Assembly: GCA_020747065.1 (NCBI GenBank)
Contig: JAGMVK010000017.1
Coordinates: 558,001-622,000, forward strand
From: Cadophora sp. MPI-SDFR-AT-0126
Lineage: Eukaryota; Ascomycota; Leotiomycetes; Helotiales; Ploettnerulaceae
Length of the DNA: 64,000 bases
Direction of reading: 5' to 3'
The translations under genes were made by a program, and so were the position numbers. Every line of letters starts with the position of its first letter. The stretch's first letter is position 1. The notes beneath the pieces are model-generated. The model was given only the letters and a program-made list of their open reading frames with translations. It ran no database searches and was not told the origin of the DNA. Shown here piece after piece: positions 11,809-23,693 of the stretch.

Positions 11809-12970
11809 TGAGTGGAGGACCGACGGACTGATATGATACCTGATTTTATTTGAGCGATGGCGTTCTCTGGCGTTTTACTTTGGTAGCCATCTGACCTAGA
11901 GCTCTTGGCTTGGGATCTTTTTTTGGGTTGGATAGGCTGGGTCGGATTCGGTCAACAAGGGGAGATGTGTGTGTCTTTAAAGACGCACGAATGGGAATTC
12001 TATCCCAAAGAGAAAATGGAGGACGGAAGAAGAAATGAGGCAGGACGAGATGGGAATGGCTGGCCCGGTTTTCTGGCTAGGTCACAAATATCTACGATAA
12101 TTAAGACTTCCTGGTCTCCATTCCATCACCATCCCTCGTTTTTCCAAGACTAATGTTTCCATTCCCACCTAAATCCGGTGATCAAAATCAAAGTTAAACC
12201 CACAATTTACCCCTTTGTCTCGAACCGACTTATGACTTCAACAGACGTACGTTCCACAACGCATAAATAAGCTCTCGTTAATCTTAACATTAACCTTAAA
12301 GTCAACATTAACGTTCATCCCATGTATTATGCACCCCCAGCATGATCCCAGACACGATCCGATCGTATCGCGTCGTATCGCATAACAAACCTCTCGCTTC
12401 TCGAAAATCACATCCGGGTTCTGAAATGGAAAAAGGCCAAGGAAGGCATGATGCGGATATGGCAGGGGAGGAGGGGGAAGTGAGAAAGGTGGTGGGAAAG
12501 GATAAATTGACTTCAGACGGATGAGACGAGATGGGATGAGACGAGGTGATCGCTCATGTCTGAGATTTTGAAGGAGAGAGGGAGGGAGGTCAAGTACGAT
12601 TTGAGGAATCAATTAAAGATAAAATGGTGTAACGCATCTGGCCCTCTCATTACAATCAACAGCACTCAGGACCCATTTTCGCACCCGACCTAGACTCTCG
12701 ATAAGAATACGTGCTGAGACTTCAGAGAAGACACCAAGCACGAGAGAATGTTTCTTAATCTTTTTACTGATTTTTCTTTAGCTTAGTCGGATTATATCCA
12801 GACCTTTTCCTGCCTATGCTACCTACGCCCTGACAAAAGAAAATGCTGTTGGTCTAGCCGTAGCTAGAGTGTGGAGCCTAGACTCATGGTGTTTACACCC
12901 ATAAAGGTACAGTACAAGAAATGAAAATCGTCCTTGATCATCAACACGGGACCGGTCCAAACCAAGATTC
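11809..12970. other. Intergenic region between convergent genes
   Basis: This 1.2-kb gap separates the 3-prime ends of the rhodopsin-type gene and TAM41. I see no gene. Near 12270-12325 the motif ATTAAC recurs, and near 12520-12550 a GATGAGACGA-type short tandem repeat occurs. Both look like simple-sequence drift. Confidence 0.5.
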
Positions 12971-14769
12971 TCATGGCTTCTTCTCAGGCCCTTCTTCCTG
13001 ATTTTTAGTTGCTTCTCCAGCTTTCTCTGTTGCCGCTTCGGCTGCTTTCCGTTTTCCTTCTCGGTATTTCGACATCTTTTCACTCATGTATCGCCATGAT
13101 CTCCTTATTCCGGAGGTCAAGATGCCCTTCAAACTCTGACTTGTGCTCGGCCAGCTAATTGTCTTCTTGATTACATATCTCACTTCGGCTCGTAGATCCT
13201 CTGGGGGCTCATTGGCAATTCTTCTCTCGAACCCTCCACCTTGCCGCCTGTTTATCCTCGTTGCATCCTCATCGCTGGACGACTCAAGCATTTTGTTGAA
13301 CTCCGGCCTAGGTATTTGGTATTTCTTTTGGTACTGGAAGTAGAGCTTTGCTCTGAACGATTTCGGTAGTCGACGAACCATATTACCTCGCTTCACAGGA
13401 TCCATGTCCTGAGCTAGGGAGACATTGGCAGTACTGTCCGCGGCCCAGTCTGGATCGGAGCATTTTGGATCGTTGAAGCTGACATTGGGAAGGTTCTCAA
13501 TGAGAGGCGAATATAATCTCCGGAAATGAGGAAGGTTATGGCCAACGATATTGGCCACTTTTGACTTATCCTCGGTGGGGAAAGCCATTCGAGGATCTCC
13601 CATATAACTAATATTTGCAATCACCCCGTATAACTCCTGTTCTGTAAACTCGGGTGGCAGAAGGAGGAGTGCTGTTCGCAACGCAGACAGAAGATTAACC
13701 TGGTTGGCGAGTCGCACTCGAGGGTCGTCTCGTAGAATTTTGACCGGCTTCTGCAAGCGTCCTGCGAGGTATAAAGTATTCCATTCGGAAAGATCGGTGC
13801 AAAGTGTATCCAAGTTCACGACGCCATACTTGATGAGTGTTCCATTGACCGTCACGAACGGATTGAAATATACTCCAGCTCCCCACTTATCTTGTACTGC
13901 AGATACGGCACCTGATCCCAAAGATCCTAGTGCAGAGTAGTGATCACGGTGCTGGTGGAGATTCAAAGAGTGCCAATGCTGTGTATATGATACGCCGAAG
14001 ATGAAGTCAATCATTTTGGGAGAACCGCCTTGGGCTTTCACAACCGCGGGAGGAGGTTTCGGGTGGATGGAGGTCGCAGATGAAGAACCTGCTGTCTACG
14101 GCGCCGCGTCAGCATTTTTGTGTATACGTATGAGCTCCAAGCTGGCAGCTTCGATTCAACGACACGTAGAAGTAGGTACAGCGTTGTTCTGAAACACATT
14201 GAATAATGGAAGTCATCCCAAGAACATTTGCTGGGAAAACACCTAGCATCGCAGCTCAATGGTTGTTGAGTGCACATTCCAGTTCCCAATTAATGGCACC
14301 AGATGCTCAGACAACATGAAAGTCCGGAAATGCCTACCTGCTTCGATTGTGGAAATACCCCCGACCCATAGGCAAACGCATATCTTATAGGCGCCCTGAA
14401 CTGCCACAGTATCTGCCGCAAAGCTTCCTTGAATTCATCGTTGATCACAATATGTTGATTGACTCCAAAGTTCCTATGCGGCAGCTCCGAGAAATGCGAG
14501 ATATCGAAGTTTGGATTGTCTTCCCAGTCTGGAGGCGGCGTACTTGTAGAGCTAGAACTAGACTGCGATGATTTGGAGGAGGCTTTGGATGGAGCCTTTG
14601 AGGAAGCCGAATCGGAGGCATATTCGCTGATCGACTCGGAGCTTGAAGTTTTGGGAGCTTGGGATGCGAGGAATCGTTTGGCAGAGAGCGTAGCTGGGCG
14701 GATGGGACGTACTCCAGTCGTTTGCAAAATCAGACCAGAGCTTCGAGCACCCAGTGGCCTCAAGGGCAT
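12971..14769 (-). CDS. TAM41: TAM41, mitochondrial phosphatidate cytidylyltransferase (CDP-diacylglycerol synthase)
   Basis: Exon 1 (14769-14338) and exon 2 (14095-12971) flank a 242-nt intron and encode about 518 residues. Tam41 makes CDP-diacylglycerol from phosphatidate and CTP on the matrix side of the inner mitochondrial membrane, which feeds cardiolipin synthesis. The first 70 residues are Arg- and Ser-rich and suit a mitochondrial presequence. FAYGSGVFPQ (about residues 132-141) is the nucleotidyltransferase GSG signature, and KMIDFIFGV supplies the conserved Asp (about residue 174). YGVVNLDTLCTDL, MGDPRMAFPTED and a C-terminal basic Lys/Glu-rich tail follow the family pattern. An alternative start at 14847 would add a 21-nt exon (14847-14827) spliced with GTGAGA..CCGCAG directly onto the ATG at 14769, prefixing MACRQLF. 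I cannot choose between the two starts. The gene lies on the same strand as, and downstream of, the E2 gene. Confidence 0.92.
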
Positions 14770-14847
14770 CTGCGGACGAGTTGTTAGCTACGGCATGTGA
14801 CAAACGGCCATTCGTGTTGTTCTCACAAAGAGTTGTCTGCAAGCCAT

Positions 14848-16427
14848 TGTGGATTTTGTTTTGAGGTTGTCTCCCAGTGTCGGGTATACCTGGCTACGTA
14901 TATGCAGCAGATGCTGCGAGAATGTTACCGCTTGTCGTGAGCCATGGGGATGCGGTGATGGATGTTGATGTTTGGATGGAAAGATCCAGGAATTTGCAGC
15001 TTTCGCGACCCCAGCCCAGCTCAACAACCCCACGTCACGCTTGCGCGGGACGGGCCCGTGCCAACCTTTGAAGCGAGCCCCTGGGCCAAATGAAAACAAA
15101 TTGAGAGGAAGGATCTTTCGATGCTCACATTCCAGATGGGATGCACTACCACCTGGGTGGAAGGAGCCGTCCATACTGTCACTTCTCAGATGGACCTTAA
15201 TTCAGAGAGAACAACTTTCTATCCACTTCGGGGCAAATTTCTACAGCTTAACTCTTCAGACGTTGCTCTCCTCCATGATTTCAACTCAGTATCTCTTTTC
15301 GATACCGGCACGTCATCTGACTCTGCGATTATTATTCTCTGATTTACAATATCGAGCAGAATAGGTATTTCTGCACCTAACACTGCCCTACGTTGACTTT
15401 TAGACGCCTGAGGTCTTGTATCTGACTTGCATGTTCTAAAGACCCTGGGCAAACCCATATCAGTAAATGCTATGTGTGTCTCATTGAAAATTCAACTCAG
15501 TTTCAACAGACTGCCCTTCGAATATAAATTTGGGGGATCTCTGACCACCTGCACCAGAAACACTCGCAAATTCAAAATATTCCTCTTCCATCTTGCTCTA
15601 GCAGCTCTAGCTGAAGGTCACTCATCATACCGTGCTACAGGGTCTAGCGAATGGATTCTTGTAAGAATTGCAGACCTTTTCCTAAAAGTACTACTAAACA
15701 CGTGTAAGCAGCAACTTTGCAGCGGACGTCATGATACTTGAAGACTGTCTTTTCACATTCGACGATATTTCGGGACATGCTGAAGTTAGGCGACGCAAAT
15801 GGGACATTCTGTGCAAGAGGACTTGCGAGGGATTTGAAACTAAGTATTGTCTAAAACGGATGTTACGTCGGCTAATTAAGGTATAAATCTCTGGTTTGTA
15901 GCAGGAGTCTTGGATATTTGACTAAGGTATTGATCTACGAGACGGATTTCCTTTGCCAGTGCATAGTTTCCGAGAGCTAGGTTCACATGCTTTAGAAGCA
16001 TCGGCTACGTGTGCTCTCTCGAATAGCGAAAGTCGGAGAGATTGCTTGCTTCCTTAAGAAGATCGTGGGACCTTGGCTTTGCGTTCCTTCTCCTTGTATA
16101 GGTTTTCAGTCTTCGTAGATCTTACAGTGGGGGTGTCTCATAGCCTACCCGCTCTTGAGAATGGGGCCAAGTGAATGAAATCGACTACAAGAAACAAGTC
16201 TCCAGAGTATGTGACCTTGATTATAACCACAAAGATAGTTAACTCGTTGGCACAAGGAACGGGTCGTTTACTTAGTCATATTCATTCATAATTCTGCTCA
16301 TTACGCTGGCTCGCTAGTCGACATCATGTCCATGCTGATGACCAAAAGATGCGCTCAAAATGGATCCATTGCCTGATCCCATTCCTTCACAACCCCTGGC
16401 TCGCCCCCAAAGACCCCAAACCTCTGC
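14848..16427. other. Intergenic region between TAM41 and the E2 gene
   Basis: This 1.6-kb gap carries the TAM41 promoter and the E2 gene 3-prime flank. Only short frames occur, none with recognisable domains. Confidence 0.5.
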
Positions 16428-17007
16428 CTAGTCCTCTCCAAGACTTTCCCTGACACCCCTCCGGCAACGTCTCTTGAACTCCTTATTCCCAGTCTTCTCC
16501 TCCCGCCACAATCTCGCCGCCTCCACGTTCGCCGGACTCTCATCATTCGGACTATGCAGCAGACTAATTACACTCAGCAATATCGTCTCCGGCGTCTGCA
16601 CAGGCGACCATCTCTCCGCCGCACTCTCGTACCCATACTGATCGTCCTCTGGCGGGTGTAGTATCGATATGCAGAGGCGTCCGTCTTCGTAGATGTTCGG
16701 GTGGAACGGAATTGGTGTCTTGAAGGTTAGGGCTGGTGGGAGAAGTGGGTATTCTTTCGGGAAGGTGAGATGGCAGCGGAAATTGCCCCCTAGGAGTAAT
16801 ACGTTAGTGTATGAATATAGGCGAGGGACGGGACAATGGGGGAATTGTGCCTCCGTAGTATTTGCAGTCGTCGGATATCATGAGCATAACCTCCCACTCG
16901 AAGACGTTGCTGTTCACTAATCCGCAGGAGATTCCTGGGAGGTCCTTTGCTGTTTGCATCTCTTTCAGTTGTCGCCTAAGCAAGCCAGCAGCACCGGAGT
17001 GAGCCAT
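16428..17007 (-). CDS. ubc15: Ubiquitin-conjugating enzyme E2, UBC15/UBE2G type
   Basis: Exon 1 (17007-16851) and exon 2 (16789-16428) encode 172 residues, the usual length of this E2 class. The protein takes ubiquitin from E1 on Cys92 and passes it to substrates with an E3. The UBC fold is clear: an N-terminal helix (LLRRQLKEMQ), NVFEWEVMLMISDDCKYYGG, HPN at residues 82-84, catalytic Cys in GRLCISILHPPEDDQYGYES, then ERWSPVQTPETILLSVISLL. The acidic insert after the catalytic Cys marks the Ubc7/Ubc15/Cdc34 branch, and RRQLKEMQ plus SPNDESPANVEAA best match fission yeast Ubc15 and animal UBE2G1. The 61-nt intron ends CTCCTAG and carries a CTAAC branch motif. Only a GC donor (GGAG followed by GCACAA) keeps the frame, so it is probably a GC-AG intron. 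Confidence 0.9.
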
Positions 17008-18125
17008 ATCCACAACCCGGTGTATATTATCGCGTGGTGTAACTTGTAAATCGCGGAGTAAAAATTGGTTTGTCGTGTGGGGGAGGGATGAAGTCGATCC
17101 TCGAGAATGGTTGGAGTGGACCACAAGGTATCTCAACTTCCCCCAGCTAGGCTAGCGAATGTCGGCGAGGGAAGATAAATGCGTCCCTTCACTGAATTAG
17201 GTATGAAAGGAACTCGCGGTCGAGATATTGAGTTTCACGGAGGTGACTGGGAGGCGCGGTCAGTGAACTGGAAGGCTCGAGACGCGCCGAGGTGGTCTAC
17301 CTTGAGTGGCGGAGGTCAGGTACGGCAGAATAAAACACAGTAGTGCCGCAACCGGTGATGCTTGTATAGTCTAGAAAGTCGAAGTCCCAAGTCAATATCG
17401 AGTATAAATGCTGTGTTGAGTAGTAGAAGGCGAGATTCTAGTGTGGTAGGTGTAGGCTAGTTGACCGCGGGGTCACTTCCGCCACCGGCGAGGTTTTCCC
17501 GACGGCAGGACATGTTCGTGATTTCCCAATCAACAGCTTCATTATTTCCTATTTCGATATTGCCGTCACGGACGAATGGCTCAAGGATATTCGAAGCCAC
17601 AATGTATCTTCAGGGAAAGTTCTCACTTCGCCTACGCGACATGAGATACACAGGGGCAAGTCATGGTAGCCAATCATATTGCACGTTCACTCCTGTGCCT
17701 GTCGCCATCATGTCAAAGCAAAGACCATCCATGTACCCCATCTCAGCACTTCAATGAACCGAGGACTGGTATCTCCTGATGATTAGTCTCCTTCATCACA
17801 TCCAAAACATCTGACACGAGGCAGTTGGTAAGATTGTGCAACTTGTGCTCGCTGCATCTCCTAGTTCTTACCAGAATATTACCCCGCATCAATACTATTG
17901 GCAACCAAATATCACGCAATATCTACCCCTTCTTTGCCAGAAAACTAAGTGGTTGCAATTGATCTCATTTCTAAGCATGCTTATTGATCTGTATTTGAAA
18001 TCAGTTGCTGGCCATGTGCACGAGGATATATCATGGAGGGCTCCTTGAATTTCCCCCGTCCACTTGAGGACTGATCTCAAGATTCCAGCACACTTCCAAC
18101 CTCAGCATACACATCTTTCTAAGGC
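17008..18125. other. Intergenic region between divergent genes
   Basis: This 1.1-kb gap is the shared upstream region of the E2 gene and the GA4-desaturase-like gene. I see no coding frame or distinctive repeat in it. Confidence 0.5.
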
Positions 18126-19175
18126 ATGGCATCCTTGACCCAGAACCAAGGCATTGCTCCACATCTTTTATCCCCAGTCGGGAATCAAGTCTCGGTCTCT
18201 GGCCCTGTTGCTCAAACGTCCGAACTACCCAAGCCAAGGAACATTTCTGCAGACTTTAACTACTACAAAGATCCTCCTGGTGGCGGCCCGCCAGAGCCAA
18301 ACTACGTCGATCGTCCCCAGACTTATGATCGAGTCCCTCTTACTCAACGACTGACAGTCCACGATGTTCGAGGAGAAGAGGACCAATACACTTTGGACAC
18401 TACCGGCTTCGAGTTCTATAAGCATGTCAGTGCTGAGAAAGACTTCGTTGATGATGAACAGATCAAATCTGTCTATTACCCGGAGACAGAAGAGCTTCTG
18501 AAGAAAGCGTAAGCATCATCGCGTTTGAACTCACTTTTCCCACATCTTGCTCATCGACACAGCACTGGTGCATCTAAAATATATATTTTTGACCACACCG
18601 TCCGCCGCCAGACAGTTGACTCTCGCACTAAGTTCACCCCCACACCAGCACCACAGCAATCAACAGACAAACCTATCACCGTCCCTGTACCGTCATCACT
18701 CCGTGGCCCCGTCCAGCGCGTGCACATCGACCAGTCCTACGCCGCAGCACCCAATCGTGTAACCTACCATCTCCCAGACGAAGCAGACACCCTGCTCAAA
18801 GGTCGTTTCCAGATAATCAATGTCTGGCGACCCATCAAAACGATTCTGAAGGATCCTCTTGGCGTCGCAGCGGCAAACTCAGTCCTCGACGAGGAACTCG
18901 TCCCCATCAAACTCATCTATGCCCACCGCGAAGGCGAGACGCTCTCTGTGCGGCCGGCTAAGGAAGGGAGGACCGATGGAGGCCATCGGTGGCACTATTT
19001 GTTCAAACAAACGCCGGGAGAGGTGATGCTGATTAAATGTTTTGATTCGAAGAATGATGGGAGGGCGAGACGGGTTCCACATAGTGCGTTTGTGGATGAA
19101 GAGTTTGAGGGAGAGGAGGCGAGAGAGAGTATTGAGGTCAGGGCGTTGGTATTCCACCCTGATGATACTGAGTAA
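18126..19175 (+). CDS. GA4-desaturase/AsaB/CmcJ-like family protein
   Basis: Two exons (18126-18508 and 18563-19175) with a 54-nt intron give 331 residues. Features shared with the fungal GA4-desaturase/CmcJ-NvfI group are FNYYKDPPGGGPPEPNYVD near the N terminus, QRLTVHDVRGEEDQYTLDTT, IFDHTVRRQ just after the intron, HIDQSYAAAPNRV, FQIINVWRPIKTILKDPL and WHYLFKQTPGEVMLIKCFDS near the C terminus. Members are thought to be iron-dependent oxidoreductases acting on small molecules, some in secondary-metabolite pathways, but the substrate here is unknown. The His and Asp residues in FDHTVRR and HIDQSY are candidate metal ligands by family analogy. No biosynthetic core gene such as a PKS, NRPS or terpene synthase lies nearby, so a role in a local cluster is not supported. 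Confidence 0.85.
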
Positions 19176-20630
19176 TGTATGGCAATGTTTGGATATCTGG
19201 ACTTCTAACTGTCTTGGATTTGTGCTGTATGAAACGAACCTATTATGTTCCGCTTTTGCTACCTTCGATTTCATGCTTTTGCAAAACCTTAAATTATCCT
19301 CCCACAAGCGAGCCCCTTTCCATTCTTTAGAAACCTCAAAAACAACACCATGTGATCTGTCTCTTCAAACAAAACCTCTTCGGTCGGCTTACTCGATTCA
19401 GTAAGCCGAGCACTCCAGAACTCATCCTGATGGTTAACTCTACCAAAAAAAGTTTAGATCGTTTCGCGACTGGCTTCCGCCTTTCCTCAAGCGCCGTTGT
19501 CAATGAGGTAATTATGCAGCTGGTTTGCGGGGAAGCCGTACCTGACTGACCCCGAATGGCGGAAGGAAAGCTCGTATCATGCAATGTGGATATCATTTTG
19601 ACTTTCCCATACTTAGTCCTCCATCAAATCGGATGTTGATGCCTCCCACATCCTCAATTGGTCCAGAAGAAGTTTAATTTGATCTGGAGTTGTTGTGGCG
19701 AATTTTCTCACGACCATTGTGAAGGCAGCTTGGTAAATAAACACAAGACACTCGCCCAGATCTGCAGGACTGAGATCAGTTGCCGACAGATGCCGAGAAG
19801 TTCTCGGCGAAGAGTAAGATCTGGATTGAATTTTATGCTTTGCCCGACGAGTCCATGCTCCATGAGCTTTGTTTATTCATCGAGTGCATTGGTGGTTAAC
19901 AGTGGAGTTGTGGTGGGGTTAAGATACTTGAGGCTGCTTCCAGACGAGGTTCACTCATCAACATTGCAAGGAGTAAACTTGATATGTCTGACCTCATGTC
20001 CCCCTTCTCTCATCATAATACTTCAATACCTTCCAGTTTTGCAAAGAGAAACAATTTAAATGGTAGCTCGTCCGATTCATGTTTCGGGCTCCGTCAACCA
20101 AAAATTAGTCAACCCTCCCTACACAAACATCAAGTCGAAATACCCTCTTGGCCCAGCAAGCGGGTTTCCTCCATCAGGTCTTCACACCCGCCACGCCTGC
20201 ACAACATGAAAATGTCCGAAAAAGTCGGTATCGATCGACCAACCTCAAGCCATGATCCACGATTTGGCATTCCCAAAAGAGGAATCCGAGCACTCTCTAG
20301 CCTCAGGTCCGGCCCATCTTCAGCATGAACTTCCCCACACTCCGGCAACGACCGTCATAGGCTACGACTAGTCTTCAATAATAGTCAGGTTTGGAAATTT
20401 TAACCGCCTGTCAAGACTTTATAAGAAGCAAGCCCGCTGGATTTTCAAAAGCTAGTTTTGCTTCTAGAGTCTTATTTCTTCTTGCTGATCTGTTCGTCTT
20501 GTCGCTTTCCTCAAATGTTGACCGTTGATAACTGGGTAGACGAGTCACATACAGTTGCCGAAAGAGGCGCCTTCCTCTTCCTTCATTTCCTCATTTGTTT
20601 GGGAAACCAGCTTCCGTCATCTTTGGTTGA
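19176..20630. other. Intergenic region upstream of the sugar transporter remnant
   Basis: These 1.5 kb hold only short frames. If the sugar transporter once had a separate first exon and start codon, it should lie near 20450-20630, but I cannot identify it. Confidence 0.4.
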
Positions 20631-22439
20631 AGCAATTATTTTTTCGGCCTTCGCGGCGTAAAGCTGCAGATCGCTGTGGGACTGCTGGCCGGGATGGACT
20701 TTTTGCTCTTTGGTTACGACCAGTAAGTCTCAAGCAGATGCTGTATGGGAGTTGATATTGTCTTAAAAGTTTCAACAGAGGTGTCACGGGCGGTCTCCTC
20801 ACATTAGATTCTTTCCGAAGCCAGTTTCCGAGTATTGATCCTTTGCAAGATGGGATCAGTTCCACCGAATCAGGCAATCGATCAACATACCAGGGCATCA
20901 CAGTTGCGAGCTACAACGTTGGATGTTTCCTCGGTACGTCACCTAGTACCTAATTCTGCGCTTGATAGCCGAGTGCTAATGGATACAGGCGCTATGTTGT
21001 GTATCTGGATTGGTAATCCTCTCGGTAAAGGAAAACAATTTTCCTCGGAACTTCAATCATGGTCATCGGTGTCATCCTTCAAGCCTCTGCCTATTCCATT
21101 GCGCAATTCATCATCGGTCGTATCATCACAGGTATTGGAAATGGACTTAACACTTCTACCGTACCAACATGGCAATCTGAATGCTCCAGGTCGCATCGGC
21201 GTGGGCAGTTGGTCATGATCGAAGGAGCTCTGATTACAGGAGGCGTCATGATCGCATATTGGCTGGACTTTGGATTCTACTTCTTGGACCCCAACCCAGT
21301 TGCTTGGAGATTCCCACTTGCATTCCAGATTTCCTTCTGTATCATAATTCTAGGTATGCTTAAGCGAATCCCACCTTTCTTTTGCACCTCGCTTATCGCA
21401 TCAAAACAGCATTCGTCATGAGCCTCCCCGAATCACCCCGCTGGCTCGTCCTCAAGGGCAGAGACGATCAAGCAATGCACGTCCTCGCAGCTCTGAATGA
21501 TCGTCCAGTAGACAGCGAATATGTCCACAACGAATACACCGCGATCAAAGACACCGTCCTCGAGATGCAAAAGGGCTCTTTCCGGGATTTGTTTACCCTG
21601 GGACCAGATCGTCACTTCCATCGTACAGTCCTGGCATACGTGAACCAGATGTTCCAGCAGATATCGGGTATCAATCTCATCACGTACTATATCCCAAATG
21701 TGTTGGAGAACCAGGTGGGGTTGAGTCCGACTCTGGCAAAGCTTATCGCGGCTTGCAACGGAACCAAGTATTTCCTCGCTTCTTGGATCGCTATCTTTGC
21801 CGTCGAGAAACTTGGAAGAAGACAACTCATGTTGCTTGGTGCTGCTGGCATGTCATTATCCATGGTCGCCTCGCAGTCTGCGATTCCATTGGCAGCGCCG
21901 CCGCGATCGGACAGACGGTTTTCTTGTTTGTCTTCAACACGTTCTTTGCCATTGGATGGCTAGGTATGACTTGGCTCTACCCAGCTGAGATTGTTCCGTT
22001 AAGGATCCGTGCACCTGCGAATGCGCTTTCGACTTCTGGAAATTGGCTCTTCAATTTTATGGCAAGTTTTATTTCTCACAGACCGTAGAAACCATCGCTG
22101 ATATTTCAAAGGTCGTCATGATCACACCCGTTGCATTCGACAGCATTGGCTACAAAACATACGTGATTTTCGCTGTAATGTGAGTTAGCCGTTCCTCTCT
22201 CCACTTCCCAACCATTTGAGACGTCAAACTAACAACGTCCTAGTAACGCATTCATCTTCCCCGTCGTCTACTTCTTCTATCCCGAAACCGCCTACCGGTC
22301 ACTTGAGGAGATGGACAACATCTTCATGAAGACGAAATCCATATTCACGACTGTAAAGCAGGCGAGGGATGAGCCGCGCAGATTCGATAAGAATGGAGAG
22401 TTGCTGATCAAGTATGAGGAAACGGAGGAGCATAAGTGA
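20631..22439 (+). pseudogene. MFS hexose-type sugar transporter with two frameshifts and no clear start
   Basis: The exon order is 20631-20722, 20779-20933, 20989-21353, 21410-22061, 22112-22179 and 22244-22439. The translated pieces cover a nearly complete fungal sugar porter: LLAGMDFLLFGYDQGVTGGL, YNVGCFLGAMLCIWIGNPLG, IIGRIITGIGNG, SLPESPRWLV (the PESPR motif), QQISGINLITYYIP, VEKLGRRQL, TWLYPAEIVPLRIR and FFYPETAYRSLEEMD. The frame breaks near 21025-21034, where one A appears to be missing before the KTIFLG segment. It breaks again near 21868-21872, where one C appears to be missing before LAVCDSIG. No in-frame ATG precedes the first visible helix after a stop at 20628-20630. The fifth intron (22062-22111) starts GCAAGT and so uses a GC donor. 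Single-base losses in short homopolymers could also be sequencing errors, in which case the gene would be intact apart from its unresolved start. Confidence 0.7.
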
Positions 22440-22826
22440 AGACATAGTGAGGCGAAGGTGACGCATGAACATAGGGATTTGGCGGCGCCTTGAGGGTAAC
22501 GAGGTGATGAATAAAGTGAGAGTGGGGTAAAGGATGGAGGTTCAAGGGGTGTTCCGTGATGGCTTTGATAACTACAGCAGCCAGATGCATCACAGTAGGG
22601 GCCGAAACCCGGTCACAAACATAGTGGGACGTGAAGTAATAAATGATTGAAGAGAAATGAATTTGATTGCCTTGAGCTAATAGCTAAGCTTCTCATCAAA
22701 TGCTCTTGACTATTTCCAATTGGGGCGTTGAAAATTCTCTGTTGAAAAGGTTGAATTCTTGCCCAGCACTCCTGCCCGACCAAACACCTCATTTCTGAAC
22801 CAGAACGAATATCGTTGCGCCCCCAA
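22440..22826. other. Intergenic region between convergent genes
   Basis: This short gap separates the 3-prime ends of the sugar transporter remnant and the MBL-fold gene. Nothing else is visible. Confidence 0.5.
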
Positions 22827-23693
22827 TCAGATTTTACTCTCTTTCTTGAATGCATTCATACACCCCACAATCAACGCCCCAGGGTTGAACCTAGTCGGGT
22901 ATTTCTCCATCATCAGTCTCGACAACTCCCTTGCATCGCCCGCCTTCCCACTCTCCAAAAATCCCTCAAAACTCTCAATATACTCCCTCGAATTCCTCAA
23001 ATGGAACGCTCCATCAATCTCACTTGCCCTCTTATGACTGGGCACCACAATCTCCGGCTTCAGCGCCTCCACCTTCCGAATACTGTCGATCCAGCCCTGC
23101 CGTTTGGTCTTCGTGTTGCATTCGCCCAGCATCTGGTGCACGTCCCCGTACACTACATCACCGCAGACAGCAAGTTTGATAGAGGGGACCCAGAGGACGG
23201 TCGAGTCGTGTGTGTCGGATTGGCCGACCTCGACGGCACGGAGGATGTTGCCTTCGAGGTCCATCTCGTTGTTCTCTGGGAGAGGTTTAGCGAGTACGAA
23301 GTTCTCGTCGATTTCTCCTGGGAATTGAACACCCCAAGTCTTCTTGAAAGTCCCCCTCTCAAGATCTTGTTCCATGTATCTGACTGTTGCGGCTGTAGCG
23401 ACGGCTTCTACGCCGGGGAACTCTTTCATGATGGTAGGGATGCCGAACCAGTGGTCGCCGTGGCCGTGTGTGATGTAGATTTTGGTGAGGCGTTTGGAGG
23501 GGATGGTGGCTTTGATCCAGGTGATGAGATCATTGGTTTGGGCGATTGTGATGGGTGTGTCGACGAGGATGGCTTCTTTGGTGCCGTGGATTAGTGTGCA
23601 TGCTATGGGGGACCATAGGCCGCCTTTTTGGCCGTTGGGTTTCTTCCAAGGGATTGGAGGTGCGGTGTAGACGTCTGCTCGGAGGGACGACAT
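22827..23693 (-). CDS. MBL-fold (metallo-beta-lactamase superfamily) hydrolase
   Basis: A single uninterrupted frame encodes 288 residues from the ATG at 23693. The superfamily metal-binding motif HxHxDH is present as THGHGDHWFG (His76, His78, Asp80, His81). A further metal-ligand His is likely in QSDTHDSTVLW, and AVCGDVVYGDVHQML supplies the bridging Asp and downstream positions. SPIACTLIHGTKEAILVDTP is the usual first beta hairpin. The protein has no signal peptide and is probably cytosolic. Substrates in this superfamily are very diverse (thioesters, lactones, phosphoesters), so none is assigned. The gene is divergent from the peroxisomal enoyl-CoA hydratase across 478 bp, which leaves room for a shared promoter. 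Co-regulation is only an inference. Confidence 0.88.
   Translation of the reverse strand: MSSLRADVYTAPPIPWKKPNGQKGGLWSPIACTLIHGTKEAILVDTPITIAQTNDLITWIKATIPSKRLTKIYITHGHGDHWFGIPTIMKEFPGVEAVATAATVRYMEQDLERGTFKKTWGVQFPGEIDENFVLAKPLPENNEMDLEGNILRAVEVGQSDTHDSTVLWVPSIKLAVCGDVVYGDVHQMLGECNTKTKRQGWIDSIRKVEALKPEIVVPSHKRASEIDGAFHLRNSREYIESFEGFLESGKAGDARELSRLMMEKYPTRFNPGALIVGCMNAFKKESKI

Noticed and set aside
22815..23594. 259-codon plus-strand frame opposite the MBL-fold gene
   Set aside because: It is antisense to a clear metallo-hydrolase with intact HxHxDH motif; codon bias explains the open frame.
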